Assembly (NCBI GenBank): GCA_903970255.1
Contig: CAJCHM010000017.1
Coordinates: 1-42,922, forward strand
From: Acidobacteriota bacterium
GTDB taxonomy: Bacteria > Chlamydiota > Chlamydiia > Chlamydiales > Rhabdochlamydiaceae
Direction: 5' to 3'
DNA length: 42,922 nucleotides
Program-made: the position numbers and the translations under genes
Part shown: in pieces, positions 1 through 8,638 of the stretch
Layout: each line of letters starts with the position of its first letter
How positions within the stretch are numbered: position 1 is the stretch's first letter
Notes under the pieces: model-generated
Told to the model about the DNA's origin: nothing
Seen by the model: only the letters and a program-made list of their open reading frames with translations
Databases searched by the model: none

Positions 1-2098
1 TAGACCAACACTGACAAAGGTTATGATCCTGTTCGCTTCCTTTGACATGTAGGAGGTTTCCTGTTGCATTCGGCGGAACCATTGGCAGGTTGTCCAACTT
101 TTGCGATGCTATGATAGGGTTATTAGTTGAAATAGGCGGAGTCGTTATTTGCGATGCTATGATAGGGTTATTAGTTGAAATAGGCGGAGCCGTTAGTGGG
201 TTATTTTCATAGCAGAGTTCTTGCAATTTTTTAAGTTTGCTGATGCAATCGGGCAGGGCATTCAGTCGGTTGTTGTGAAGGTCCAAGATTTGCAATGCCT
301 TAAGGTAGCCCATTGAATCGGGCAAGGTCCCTAGTTGGTTGTTGTGAAGGTCCAAGATTTGCAATGCTCTAAGTTTATGAATAACTGAACCGGGCAGAAG
401 CACTAGTTGGTTGCTGTGAAGGCTGAGGATAGTTAATCCGGTAAAATAAACAATTTCAGGGGGAACATTTGTTAATTTTAAATCGGAAAGATCCAGGTTT
501 TGAATTTTACGTAGTTTTTTTTGGTTGATTATATTTAACATCCAATATCTGATTTTCTCTGCATCCATAGGTAATTGCTCAATATCCAATTTCGGAACAA
601 TCCTAGACCAACATTGACAAAGGTTATAATCTTGTTCGCTTTGTAGGCGCTCTCTTAAGCACTCTCCTAAAGCACGAACAAATATACGCATGTCATTAAA
701 GCGGTTCCGTTCTCCCCAATAACAGGCGTCTTCGTCACTTTTTTTTGAAGCCAGCTGGCAAATTCGATGGTATATTTGCGTTTTATCGGAAAAATCTAAC
801 AGGTCAACAAGTTTTCCAAGTTCCTCTTTTTTTGTAAAATTATCATTTAAAATTTCATCAGACTCTATTCTGATCATTTGACACACCTTATCTAGAGCAG
901 AACCAGGTATACTATCTCTCAAATCTATAAAATTTTTGACATTTCTATTAGACTTGAATTTATCCAAAACAGATTTAGGGACCAGTAGTAGTGGGTTGCC
1001 ATCTAGGGTAAGTTTTAGTAGGGAGGTTCTATTTGCACCAACATCAACAATTGAATCGGGTAGATCCGTTAGCTGGTTGTAGCTAAGCCTGAGCCACTCC
1101 AATTTTGCAAGATTCTGAATTGAGTCGGAAATATGCGTTAGCTTGTTGTTTTTAACGTTAAGCCCACCCAATGTTACAAGGTTGTAAATTGAATCTGGGA
1201 GATAAGTCAGCTGGTTATAGGAAAAATCGGCTACCTGCAATTGCCAATTTATAGGGCTGTCAAGTGGTGAATGAGGGGGCAGATCAGTCAGTTTGTTGTG
1301 ATTAACGTAGAGCTCTTTCAATGATTCAAGACTGCAAATTGAATCGGGCAACCTAGGTAACTGATTATTATTAAGGTAGAGGGCTGTCAAATTTGTTAAA
1401 TTGCAAATTGAATTCGACAAATCCCTTAATTTATTGTTGCTAAGGTCAAGAAATTCCAATTTTGGAAATGTGTAGAATGAATCGGGTAAAGCTGTCAGCT
1501 GATTGTCATTAAGATATAAGTTCTTTATTCCACTAAATCTACTAAAACAGGTAATTTCAATTTCAGGAGGGATGTGTGTCAACATTAATTCTTTAAAACT
1601 AAGCATCATATATTGATAATTAGCTATCTCTTCGTTAATTTCATCTGATCGTAGGCAGTCTCTGATTTGATTTGCATCGGCATTCAAAGGTAACGGTATA
1701 ACATCCAGCCTACCAGCTATCTTAGACCAACACTGACAAAGGTTATAATTTTTATCGGCTTCAAAGGTATCAATCATTGCATTCCGAAGGTGGGAGAAAT
1801 CTATTTCTGAGGGTTTCTGGGAGCTACTTAATCTCTTAAAAAACTCACGAATAAGAAGAAACCCATTTTGAGTTTCAAAATCTTTTTCAATTTCGACCAT
1901 TTTTTCTTTAAATCCAACTGGTAGCTCATTACTATTTTTTATTCTATTCCATCGAGCCATGAGGCCATTGGCAACATTGTGATAAAAATGTGTTCCGAGA
2001 CAAGCCCATGTTTTTGGATTTTGACAAGTAATTTTTTGAAGTATTTCGTTTGGCAGCCAATAAATAGCTGCTGGTTCATTATTATTTTCATTAATCAT
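1..2098 (-). CDS. F-box-like/leucine-rich-repeat protein, 3' end outside the window
   Basis: An uninterrupted minus-strand frame runs from an ATG at 2098 past base 1 (about 699 codons seen), so the C-terminus is missing. Residues 12-50 begin with LPNEILQKI, the opening signature of eukaryotic F-box domains, and end in an RW-containing helix. Two LRR blocks follow: about eight repeats (nt 1560-960) and four or more (nt 520-200), with the LPDSI..L..L..L.L..N.L pattern of about 23 residues. Each block is preceded by a helical header containing NLCQCWS (near nt 1740 and 610); a third header begins at nt 1-40. F-box proteins recruit targets to SCF ubiquitin ligases, and such families are expanded in amoeba-associated chlamydiae, so a host-directed effector is likely (inference). 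No transmembrane segment was seen. The Shine-Dalgarno sequence is weak. The F-box call is less certain than the LRR call. Confidence 0.85.
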   Translation of the reverse strand, partial: MINENNNEPAAIYWLPNEILQKITCQNPKTWACLGTHFYHNVANGLMARWNRIKNSNELPVGFKEKMVEIEKDFETQNGFLLIREFFKRLSSSQKPSEIDFSHLRNAMIDTFEADKNYNLCQCWSKIAGRLDVIPLPLNADANQIRDCLRSDEINEEIANYQYMMLSFKELMLTHIPPEIEITCFSRFSGIKNLYLNDNQLTALPDSFYTFPKLEFLDLSNNKLRDLSNSICNLTNLTALYLNNNQLPRLPDSICSLESLKELYVNHNKLTDLPPHSPLDSPINWQLQVADFSYNQLTYLPDSIYNLVTLGGLNVKNNKLTHISDSIQNLAKLEWLRLSYNQLTDLPDSIVDVGANRTSLLKLTLDGNPLLLVPKSVLDKFKSNRNVKNFIDLRDSIPGSALDKVCQMIRIESDEILNDNFTKKEELGKLVDLLDFSDKTQIYHRICQLASKKSDEDACYWGERNRFNDMRIFVRALGECLRERLQSEQDYNLCQCWSRIVPKLDIEQLPMDAEKIRYWMLNIINQKKLRKIQNLDLSDLKLTNVPPEIVYFTGLTILSLHSNQLVLLPGSVIHKLRALQILDLHNNQLGTLPDSMGYLKALQILDLHNNRLNALPDCISKLKKLQELCYENNPLTAPPISTNNPIIASQITTPPISTNNPIIASQKLDNLPMVPPNATGNLLHVKGSEQDHNLCQCWS
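100..195. repeat. 48-bp in-frame tandem duplication inside the LRR gene
   Basis: Bases 100-147 and 148-195 are identical except for one position (gtcgtta versus gccgtta). The unit is 16 codons, so the frame is kept and a PPISTNNPIIAS-type loop is doubled after the last LRR of the second block. The near identity implies a recent event. Confidence 0.95.
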
Positions 2099-2345
2099 TT
2101 TTTTACCTAATTGATTGTAAAATTTGTTATCTTAATTTATAGGGTGAATTCAAAAGTCTAGCGTAACGATTGTCGTTAAACGTTGTCATCTTAATCTAAT
2201 TAATAATATCAAAATACTTAAATCAATTACAACTATAAAAATTATAATTTTTTTGTTTAGCAGTTGATTGAATAAAATAATAATTATTTATTCTATTGAA
2301 AAAATAAAAAATAATAATTACTTATATTTCTTTAATTATTGAGGG
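2099..2345. other. AT-rich intergenic spacer between the LRR gene and the glycosyltransferase gene
   Basis: About 250 bases of very AT-rich sequence separate the start of the minus-strand LRR gene from the end of the minus-strand glycosyltransferase gene. It must hold the LRR gene promoter, but I could not find a -35/-10 pair with acceptable spacing. I see no RNA gene or long inverted repeat here. Confidence 0.5.
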
Positions 2346-3515
2346 TCAATGGCATGACCTTATGGCACAGACGTTGCACATCGTCGTTTCTGTGATTACT
2401 TTTAGCTGCCTTGAGAAATCTAAATGTTTTACAGAATCCCGAACAGTGCAAGCTCTATTTTGGATTTTAGATCTTAACAATGAGGATTTTAGGGCACTAG
2501 CAAAAAGAAACGGGTCATCGAGTGAGCTTACAACCGAGCCATTGATGGGGGTTATGATCTCACAGCCCCCATTATAGCGTGAGGTGACCACAGGGACACC
2601 CATGGCAAGGGATTCGACAGTGACATTGGCAAAGGGGTCATATAATGAGGGGATTACGGTGCAGTCGGCAATTTGATAAAAGGATAGCGATTCTTTTTGC
2701 GGTCCAAAAAAGAAAATCTTTTCTTTAAGTCCAAGATGCTCTGCAATATCAATAAAAATCTTTAAATTTTTCTCCTTGCCAATCACACTCAGTTGAAAAT
2801 CTTCATTTCTCATAGTGGCTAAGGCGCGCAACAGTTTTTCGAGCCCTTTTCTTCGAAAGTTGTGGCCAACAAAGAGGAACTGAAAAGCTGAAGGGTCTAA
2901 GGAAAGTTCTCTGAGTTTTTGTTCTTTTTTCTCTGCCCAGCACTCAAATGGCTTTTGCATTGCTTGCCATTCCACCCCATTATGAACAACGCAAATTTTC
3001 TTGGGATCTGTGTCGTAGTGCTCTAAGATTTGCCCTTTGACCATTTCCGAATTGGCAAACAGCACTTGCAAATCGGGATGTTCGAATGCTTTTTTTTCCA
3101 AGGATAGGATAGCCTGATGCAGAGGATTCAGTGCAAAGCTTCCTTTTTTAAAAATGCCCTCCTCTTTAGAACGGTGCTTTAAGTAGGCGGCGTGCACTCC
3201 ATTGCCTGTGCGGATATGGGTTTGGAATCGATTGCGGTCAAGACCAAATACGATAGGGGATGGGTGCTGTTCAAGATAGCGATGACATGCTTTATCAAAC
3301 TGTAGCACATTGAAGAAGCTTAAAGGGTAGTCAGGAGATACCGAGACGATGTTGAGGTTAGGATCGGATCTTGGAGGGGCTACGTTGCCGCTTGTCAAAA
3401 GGGTGACAGAGATCCCCCTGGAGCAAAAATCATAGGCAATTTGCCAAGTGTATTTTTCAAGGCCACCTTGCTTGAAGAGTTCACTTTTGATGATTGTGAG
3501 TTGAGAATTCACCAT
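2346..3515 (-). CDS. Glycosyltransferase family 4 (GT-B fold)
   Basis: This 389-residue protein has a GT4 layout. The N-terminal acceptor domain has a Gly-rich loop (FKQGGLEKYT, about residues 15-24). The linker carries VHNGVEW (about 178), and the donor domain has FLFVGHNFRRKGLEKLL (about 214-230) and the E-x7-E region SLYDPFANVTVESLAMG (about 290-306). The pattern resembles LPS-core glucosyltransferases of the WaaG type, so a role in lipooligosaccharide or another envelope glycan is plausible, but the acceptor cannot be read from the sequence. It is the last gene of the cdaA-ybbR run, starting 4 bases after the ybbR stop. No Shine-Dalgarno is evident, which suggests translational coupling. 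It has no signal peptide, so it should be cytoplasmic or peripheral. Confidence 0.85.
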   Translation of the reverse strand: MVNSQLTIIKSELFKQGGLEKYTWQIAYDFCSRGISVTLLTSGNVAPPRSDPNLNIVSVSPDYPLSFFNVLQFDKACHRYLEQHPSPIVFGLDRNRFQTHIRTGNGVHAAYLKHRSKEEGIFKKGSFALNPLHQAILSLEKKAFEHPDLQVLFANSEMVKGQILEHYDTDPKKICVVHNGVEWQAMQKPFECWAEKKEQKLRELSLDPSAFQFLFVGHNFRRKGLEKLLRALATMRNEDFQLSVIGKEKNLKIFIDIAEHLGLKEKIFFFGPQKESLSFYQIADCTVIPSLYDPFANVTVESLAMGVPVVTSRYNGGCEIITPINGSVVSSLDDPFLFASALKSSLLRSKIQNRACTVRDSVKHLDFSRQLKVITETTMCNVCAIRSCH

Positions 3516-3519
3516 AGTA

Positions 3520-4770
3520 TTATTTAGTGTTTACTGCCTCTATGACATCGATCTTTTGATCAGAGAGGGAAATATCTAGATCAAATTTATCGTCTTCATC
3601 GCGCAACATCTGAAAATGGTTCATATAGCTTCGGAAACGGTTACGCAAGTACTCCTCTCGCAGGGTTGGCTGCATTAAGCGGATATCTTGATCGGAGACA
3701 TCGGACATCAAGCTTTCCACATACTTATCCTCAAGCTGCCTTGGGTTGACAAATTGCACGCTCCAGTCAAGGGCTTTTTTATCCGTTTTAGGATCGACGA
3801 TGATAACAATTTCGATCATCTCGCGTACAATTTGCAAAAAGAGGGAATCGACACCATTGGCATAAAGAGGGTAGGAAATCAAGGGGGTTCCATTTCTGAA
3901 TTCAACAAGTTTATTCGAAATCAGGGATGTGTTTTCAGGGTTGAGATTTTTGAGATTCTTTGAGGGGAAGAACAGGGAAAGCTGAATGGGAGCATTGACA
4001 GGAAGTAGGTTGCAGCGAATGAAATCAATCCGTAGCGCTTTGGCTTGCGGATCATCAATTTCTATGGGCGCATCGGAGAGGATAGGGATATTGATCTGCT
4101 TCCATTGCTCAGGGACAAAGTAGCTAATGACCTCTGAATTTGCTTCCGATTTTATGGAGAGCTCGTCTAACTGAGATTTGGAAATATCATTTAAATTAAA
4201 AGTAATTCTTTGTTCTTTGAGTTTAAGTCGTTTGACTACCTCTTCCGGGCCGCTGACAGTGAGGCTTAAGTGATAGGGCCAAACATCCAGAAACTGATAG
4301 CCGCGAGGGGCCTCTCCTATGGGCTGCGTGATGACGATTGGGATTTGATCAGTGATCAGCTTTGTCATTCGGATGACAAAGTTGGGATAATAGATACGAG
4401 AAATCCCATTGCCAATTTCAATTTCAGGGTTGAGTGAGACCAGATTTTTTTTGGTGATGGTAGCAATCCATTCATCAGGTTTCTCAGAAGCATCGATGAC
4501 AACTTCCAGATCAGAGGGGGTCAACTCGTCAATCAGTGCTTTATTGCCGGTGATTGTGAGAGTGAGTTTCTTTGCCAGGCGCCCATTGGGTTGGATCCCT
4601 TCGACGGTCTTTCCTTGGGGTAGGTGGATGATCCGAACAGGGACATTGTTAATATTGCGCGTGCTTGTCAGGGTATGATTAACGACAAGCCAGATGATCA
4701 CAGAAAGAATGACAGCAATGAGTTTTCTCGACCAATGTTCGATAAAGATTTTATGAAGCAAGGTTTTCAT
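3520..4770 (-). CDS. ybbR: YbbR-domain protein, partner of the c-di-AMP synthase
   Basis: YbbR proteins (CdaR in Firmicutes) are membrane-anchored and are normally encoded directly after CdaA, whose activity they modulate. This one has a short basic N-terminus, one membrane helix (about residues 15-32, LIAVILSVIIWLVV) and a long extracytoplasmic region with several YbbR-like beta repeats, such as the segments around VSGPEEVVKRLK and the early LTITGNKAL. I chose the ATG at 4770 because it overlaps the cdaA stop as ATGA. A GTG at 4782 would add four residues. The C-terminal 150 residues, including a charged tail, match no repeat I recognise. In Firmicutes glmM follows; here a glycosyltransferase follows instead. 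Confidence 0.88.
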   Translation of the reverse strand: MKTLLHKIFIEHWSRKLIAVILSVIIWLVVNHTLTSTRNINNVPVRIIHLPQGKTVEGIQPNGRLAKKLTLTITGNKALIDELTPSDLEVVIDASEKPDEWIATITKKNLVSLNPEIEIGNGISRIYYPNFVIRMTKLITDQIPIVITQPIGEAPRGYQFLDVWPYHLSLTVSGPEEVVKRLKLKEQRITFNLNDISKSQLDELSIKSEANSEVISYFVPEQWKQINIPILSDAPIEIDDPQAKALRIDFIRCNLLPVNAPIQLSLFFPSKNLKNLNPENTSLISNKLVEFRNGTPLISYPLYANGVDSLFLQIVREMIEIVIIVDPKTDKKALDWSVQFVNPRQLEDKYVESLMSDVSDQDIRLMQPTLREEYLRNRFRSYMNHFQMLRDEDDKFDLDISLSDQKIDVIEAVNTK

Positions 4771-5567
4771 TTTTTCAGCCACTCTCGCAAATTAAATTGG
4801 CTTTTGAAGTCCGCTTTTTGCGGAGGTGTAAAGATACTGCGGGTAATTCCTTTGAATCGATCCATCTTAACCCCAGGTGTCATGACGCCATCTCTTGCAA
4901 TGGAGACTTTTCCCGTTTCCTCAGAGATAACGATAATTAAGGCGTCTGTATGCTGACTGGCGCCAAGACCTGCTCGATGGCGCGTACCCATGGAGCGCGT
5001 CAGCTGGGAGCTATCCTCGGCCAGCGGTAAAATGACAGAGGCTGCGACAATGGTCATATCCCGAATAATGATCGCCCCATCATGCAAAGGGGTTGTTGTT
5101 GCAAAGATCGACTCAAGCAGTTCAGAGGAGAAATTCGCATTCAGAATGACGGCTTTATTAGCATACTCATCAAGGGTGTCCTCATGCTCTAACACAATCA
5201 ATGCTCCAATTCTTTTTTCAGCAAGGCGGTATGTGGAGCTAGCTAGCTGATCTAAAAACTTGTCGAATTCGGTCATTTCTTTGAATCTGCGCCCTTTCAA
5301 GCTGAGTTTCGATAGAGCAACCCTAAGTTCTGGTTGGAAGATGATTAGAATGCCGATAACGGCGACATTTCCAATCAAGATCATGATTTTGTGAAGGATC
5401 GGGAGATTGATCCACGAGGAGATTGCAAAAATAAGAAGAAATGCCAAGAGTCCCAGTACTAGATCCATCGATCGCGTGTTCCAAAAAAATGACAGCAAGT
5501 AATTGAGGATCACCGCAATGATGACAATCTCAACAAATGGTGTAATGCCGTGGAACAAAGGACTCAT
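4767..5567 (-). CDS. cdaA: Diadenylate cyclase CdaA/DacA (c-di-AMP synthase)
   Basis: It condenses two ATP into cyclic di-AMP at the inner membrane. Three hydrophobic segments fill residues 1-80. The DAC (DisA_N) domain follows, with the catalytic motif LHDGAIII near residue 160 and GTRHRAG near 190, both intact. The length of 266 is normal for CdaA. The start at 5567 has the Shine-Dalgarno GGAGAG with 6-7 bases spacing. The gene is first in a minus-strand operon with ybbR (4-base overlap), the classical cdaA-cdaR arrangement. c-di-AMP synthesis is known in Chlamydia, where it is sensed by host STING. A long hairpin repeat begins only 32 bases upstream of the start codon, so the promoter lies inside or beyond it. 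Confidence 0.95.
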   Translation of the reverse strand: MSPLFHGITPFVEIVIIAVILNYLLSFFWNTRSMDLVLGLLAFLLIFAISSWINLPILHKIMILIGNVAVIGILIIFQPELRVALSKLSLKGRRFKEMTEFDKFLDQLASSTYRLAEKRIGALIVLEHEDTLDEYANKAVILNANFSSELLESIFATTTPLHDGAIIIRDMTIVAASVILPLAEDSSQLTRSMGTRHRAGLGASQHTDALIIVISEETGKVSIARDGVMTPGVKMDRFKGITRSIFTPPQKADFKSQFNLREWLKK

Positions 5568-5599
5568 CGAAATCTCTCCAGAAGTGGAACTTTATATAC

Positions 5600-5759
5600 T
5601 GGTGCTACTTCAAACGTACCTGTAATTTCTGTTTTAACGCGACCATTTTCCCTTCCCCCCAAAAAGGGACATTATTCGAAGTAATAAGGCCCTGTTTGGG
5701 GGGAGGGAAAAGGGGGCCGTTAAAACAGAAATTACAGGTACGTTTGAAGTAGCACCAGT
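5600..5759. repeat. 160-bp palindromic element (family H1) with 6-bp target duplication
   Basis: The element starts CTGGTGCTACTTCAAACG and ends with its inverted complement CGTTTGAAGTAGCACCAG. The outer 41 bases of each arm pair without a mismatch and the rest pair imperfectly down to a short centre near 5675. It is flanked by TATATA on both sides (5594-5599 and 5760-5765), the signature of a transposed miniature element. Its length and its CTGG/CCAG tips are the same as in the family at 6847, 34394 and 41119, but the interior is unrelated. It lies just upstream of cdaA. Confidence 0.85.
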
Positions 5760-5833
5760 ATATACCACAGGTTCTTCATCAGATTCAACGAACTTTTTTT
5801 GCCAGCATTTGAAACGGGAAGAATGAGCAAGCC

Positions 5834-5993
5834 GGCCATGTTCACCTTTACGATCAGTTTTCGCCCCGCTGCAACGCACCCATCTGCTGTATTTTTCTCC
5901 TCGGAAACAGCTGGCGCTATTCCCTTGTCAAAAACTACAGCAAATGGGTGCGTTGCAGCGGGCCGAAAACTGATCGTAAAGGTGAACATGGCC
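5834..5993. repeat. 160-bp palindromic element (family H2)
   Basis: Arms of about 58 bases starting GGCCATGTTCACC and ending GGTGAACATGGCC pair almost perfectly around a loop of about 45 bases. The length is exactly 160 bp, as in the neighbouring families. I see no target-site duplication, and there is no sequence similarity to H1 beyond the palindromic form. Short reading frames across it are by-products of the palindrome. Confidence 0.7.
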
Positions 5994-6002
5994 TTAGAAT
6001 TC

Positions 6003-6818
6003 TTATTTGTTGCCAAGGGTATAGTCGAGCAGCTCGTATCCCCAAGGGAGGTTCATGGAATAGGAGGTTTCATCGTCAAATTGCAACTCTATCTTCGCCA
6101 CGCCCTTGAGCAATCCAATCACTTCTGGAGCAATCCCGCACTGTATCGGCCCTTTAAGATCCTGGGAGAGAATTTCTTCTCCCGAATGTGAGATGAATTT
6201 ATATTTCTCCTCTTTTCCAATGCCGCAAATATCAAGATTATAGAGAGTATCCCCAGGTGTCGCAGACAGTAGAGTTCCTTTTGCCAAAATCTCTCCCGAT
6301 CTCTTTTTCAAATGCAGGGGGCGGGGATAGAAGACTGCTTCTCTGTATCCATCCTTGGCAGATAGACGGATTATTACTTTTTCTCCGGGCAAATAGCCGC
6401 GAACGCTTACCATAAGGCCTGTCGGCATGTTGTGGTTTTTACATTCAAGTATGTTTTCTGAGGAAGGTCCAGGACATGGGTAATAGCGGTCAGGAAGCGA
6501 TTGTGATAGACGTTTTTGTTCGAATGCATAGGGAGGACTACCGGGAATGTCGTGAAATAACACACACCATTTGGCAAATCCAGGATCTGTCAGATAGAGA
6601 TCCATCAAACCCATCTCGCTGGCCCATTGTTCTGTGATCGCAATGACCTCAACCCCGGCATCGAGCCGTTCCACATATTCTGGTAAGTTGTTTACCTTCT
6701 CAGCAACACGCTCTGTGTGCTCAGTTGGTTTTGCCGCCTCAGAGACTTTTTCAGTCTGTTTCACGTTGCAGCTGCCGCTTAAAAGCAGTATCAAATAAAG
6801 GCCGTATCGAAATTGCAT
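6003..6818 (-). CDS. Probable lipoprotein of unknown function
   Basis: I do not recognise this 271-residue protein. I chose the ATG at 6818, which has GGAGAGAT upstream and opens a signal sequence (MQFRYGLYLILLLSGSC). That sequence ends in a cysteine in a relaxed lipobox (LSGSC), so lipid anchoring in the envelope is likely. The mature part has a charged linker (residues 18-45), then a compact domain with several cysteines and a late beta-rich part containing GYLPGEKVIIRL. A longer frame reaches 6890, but its first 24 codons lie partly inside the repeat at 6847 and are not credible. The gene ends 10 bases before repeat H2. Confidence 0.6.
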   Translation of the reverse strand: MQFRYGLYLILLLSGSCNVKQTEKVSEAAKPTEHTERVAEKVNNLPEYVERLDAGVEVIAITEQWASEMGLMDLYLTDPGFAKWCVLFHDIPGSPPYAFEQKRLSQSLPDRYYPCPGPSSENILECKNHNMPTGLMVSVRGYLPGEKVIIRLSAKDGYREAVFYPRPLHLKKRSGEILAKGTLLSATPGDTLYNLDICGIGKEEKYKFISHSGEEILSQDLKGPIQCGIAPEVIGLLKGVAKIELQFDDETSYSMNLPWGYELLDYTLGNK

Positions 6819-6846
6819 AAAATCATCTCTCCATGTTTTATTTATA

Positions 6847-7006
6847 CTGGACTTTAGCCATTGGAGCGGGGCGCTTTTCCCAGATAGCATCCCCCAGGCA
6901 GCGGGAATTTTGCAATGGCGGCATATTCAAGCCTACCATTACAAAATTCCCCCTGCCTGGGGGCGCTATCTGGGAAAAGCGCCCCGCTCCAATGGCTAAA
7001 GTCCAG
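6847..7006. repeat. 160-bp palindromic element, family A, copy 1
   Basis: It starts CTGGACTTTAGCCATTGG and ends CCAATGGCTAAAGTCCAG; the two arms of about 72 bases form one long hairpin. It is flanked by TTATA at 6842-6846 and 7007-7011. The interior contains GCGCTTTTCCCAGATAGC and AATTTTGCAATGGCGGC. The sequence is shared with copies at 12464, 34394 and 41119. It sits in the intergenic region between the lipoprotein gene and cydA. Confidence 0.93.
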
Positions 7007-7023
7007 TTATAGGGGCCACTTAA

Positions 7024-7192
7024 TTATACCCCAAAACAACTTGAAAAAGCGGTTTTTGAGCGGGTCAAACCCCCGGGGTTTGATCGATCGTAAGTCGGTT
7101 CATATTTCTAATATTGAACGACTTACGATCGTCGAACCGCGGGAGCTTCTCTTGCAGCTCAACAGCTGCTTTTTCAAGTTGCTTGGGTATAA
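7024..7192. repeat. Imperfect palindromic element (family H3) upstream of cydA
   Basis: The outer arms TTATACCCCAAAACAACTTG and CAAGTTGCTTGGGTATAA pair with two gaps. A second, better stem lies inside: CGATCGTAAGTCGGTTCA (7085-7102) against TGAACGACTTACGATCG (7115-7131). Measured from CCCC to GGG it is 159 bp. No clean target duplication was found. It starts 17 bases after copy 1 of family A and ends 83 bases before cydA, so it may lie in the cydAB leader. Confidence 0.65.
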
Positions 7193-7275
7193 GTCGTAGA
7201 GTTTAACACGTTCGATCGTATAGTTTGACATTTTTTTTTAATCCTGTAGGATTGTGACAAACTCGGGATATACAG

Positions 7276-8637
7276 ATGGACGTAGTTTTATTATCCAGAA
7301 TCCAATTTGCTCTCACAAGCGCATTTCATTACATTTACCCGCCGATGAGCATTGGGATTGGGGTGATGTTGGTGATTTTTGAGGGGATCTATCTTAAAAC
7401 AAAAAAGCCGCTCTATAAACAAATCACAAAATTTTGGGTCAATATTTTTTCACTCACCTTTGCTCTTGGAGTTGCAACCGGGCTTGTGCAGCTTTTTGGG
7501 TTTGGAACAAACTGGGCCAGCTATTCCCGTTTTGTGGGGGATGTTTTTGGCAGTGCTCTGGGCGCTGAAGGGGTGTTTGCTTTTTTTCTCGAAGCTGGCT
7601 TTTTAGGGGTGATGCTGTTTGGTTGGGAAAGAGTCAGTGCAAAAATGCACTACTTTTCCACGATATGCGTCTGTCTAGGTGCTCATTTTAGCGCAGTGTG
7701 GATTGTGATTGCTAATTCCTGGATGCAAACACCTGCCGGATTTAAGATTGTAGGAACTGGCACAACAGCCAAAGCTGTTGTTACCGATTTTTGGGCAATG
7801 ATTTTCAATCCATCAGCTATGGAGCGGCTCACACACGTTCTTTTAGGCTGTTGGTTAACGGGGATTTTCTTTGTCTTAAGTGTCAGTGCCTATTATTTTC
7901 TCAAAAAGAGACATCGGGAATTTGCTAAAGTGACAATGCAGATCGGCCTTGGGGCAGCTGCAGTTGTTCTTGTGCTGCAGCTCTTTTCTGCGGATATCGC
8001 AGCGCGCACTGTGGCCATGCATCAGCCCTCAAAACTTGCTGCAATGGAAGGGGTGTACAAAACACAACCCAATACCCCGCTTACTCTGATTGGCTGGGTA
8101 GATGAAAAGAGACAAACTGTCAGAGGGATTCAAATTCCCGGTCTTTTGAGTTTATTAACATACCGTAACTTTGAGACGCCAATTAAAGGATTTGATCAGA
8201 TCCCTCCTGATGAGAGACCTCCAATTGGGATTGTTTTTCAAACCTACCATTTAATGATTGTGATGTGGGGATTGATGGTGTTTGTGACAGCCATCAGTCT
8301 TTATTTATGGAAAAAAAAGAAATTAGCAAAGACCAAATGGGTTCTTTGGTCGCTCATCATCTCTGTCATTTTCCCGCAAATTGCTAACCAAACCGGGTGG
8401 ATGACCGCAGAGATTGGACGGCAGCCTTGGGTAGTTTACGGATTGCTAAGAACTGTTAAAGGAGTCTCACCAACAATCGTGAGCTCGCAGGTTGTGATGT
8501 CCATCATCATGTTTATAGTGATTTATGCACTTTTGCTTTTCCTATTCCTCTTTCTTTTGGATCGCAAGATCAAACATGGTCCGGTAGAAGAAGAAGAACT
8601 GACCTACCGCAATATTAATCCCTCAGGAGGGCAATAG
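7276..8637 (+). CDS. cydA: Cytochrome bd ubiquinol oxidase subunit I
   Basis: CydA carries haems b558, b595 and d of the bd quinol oxidase in the inner membrane, a high-affinity terminal oxidase. The protein has 453 residues and about nine membrane segments. It shows an N-terminal [10 protein letters not shown] with the haem histidine, [14 protein letters not shown] (about 146-159) and [16 protein letters not shown] (about 375-390), all typical of the family. The loop between helices is of the short type. cydB follows after one base. Inferred: as I recall, Chlamydia also has cydAB beside the c-di-AMP synthase gene. Confidence 0.97.
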   Translation: MDVVLLSRIQFALTSAFHYIYPPMSIGIGVMLVIFEGIYLKTKKPLYKQITKFWVNIFSLTFALGVATGLVQLFGFGTNWASYSRFVGDVFGSALGAEGVFAFFLEAGFLGVMLFGWERVSAKMHYFSTICVCLGAHFSAVWIVIANSWMQTPAGFKIVGTGTTAKAVVTDFWAMIFNPSAMERLTHVLLGCWLTGIFFVLSVSAYYFLKKRHREFAKVTMQIGLGAAAVVLVLQLFSADIAARTVAMHQPSKLAAMEGVYKTQPNTPLTLIGWVDEKRQTVRGIQIPGLLSLLTYRNFETPIKGFDQIPPDERPPIGIVFQTYHLMIVMWGLMVFVTAISLYLWKKKKLAKTKWVLWSLIISVIFPQIANQTGWMTAEIGRQPWVVYGLLRTVKGVSPTIVSSQVVMSIIMFIVIYALLLFLFLFLLDRKIKHGPVEEEELTYRNINPSGGQ

Positions 8638-8638
8638 C

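Noticed and set aside
100-430. CRISPR-like appearance of repeated segments
   Set aside because: They are LRR codons and a tandem duplication inside an open frame, without spacers of regular size.
5834-5993. Target-site duplication around element H2
   Set aside because: The six bases on each side (CAAGCC and TTAGAA) do not match, so transposition of this copy is not shown.
5634-6191. Several open frames of 80-130 codons on both strands between cdaA and the lipoprotein gene
   Set aside because: They run across the palindromes H1 and H2, repeat the same peptide in both directions and have no Shine-Dalgarno or family resemblance.
6915-7199. 94-codon plus-strand frame beside cydA and a similar 99-codon frame at 41187-41486
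   Set aside because: Both are translations of repeat family A (AYSSLPLQNS, SAPLQWLKS). Their similarity reflects the repeat, not a gene.
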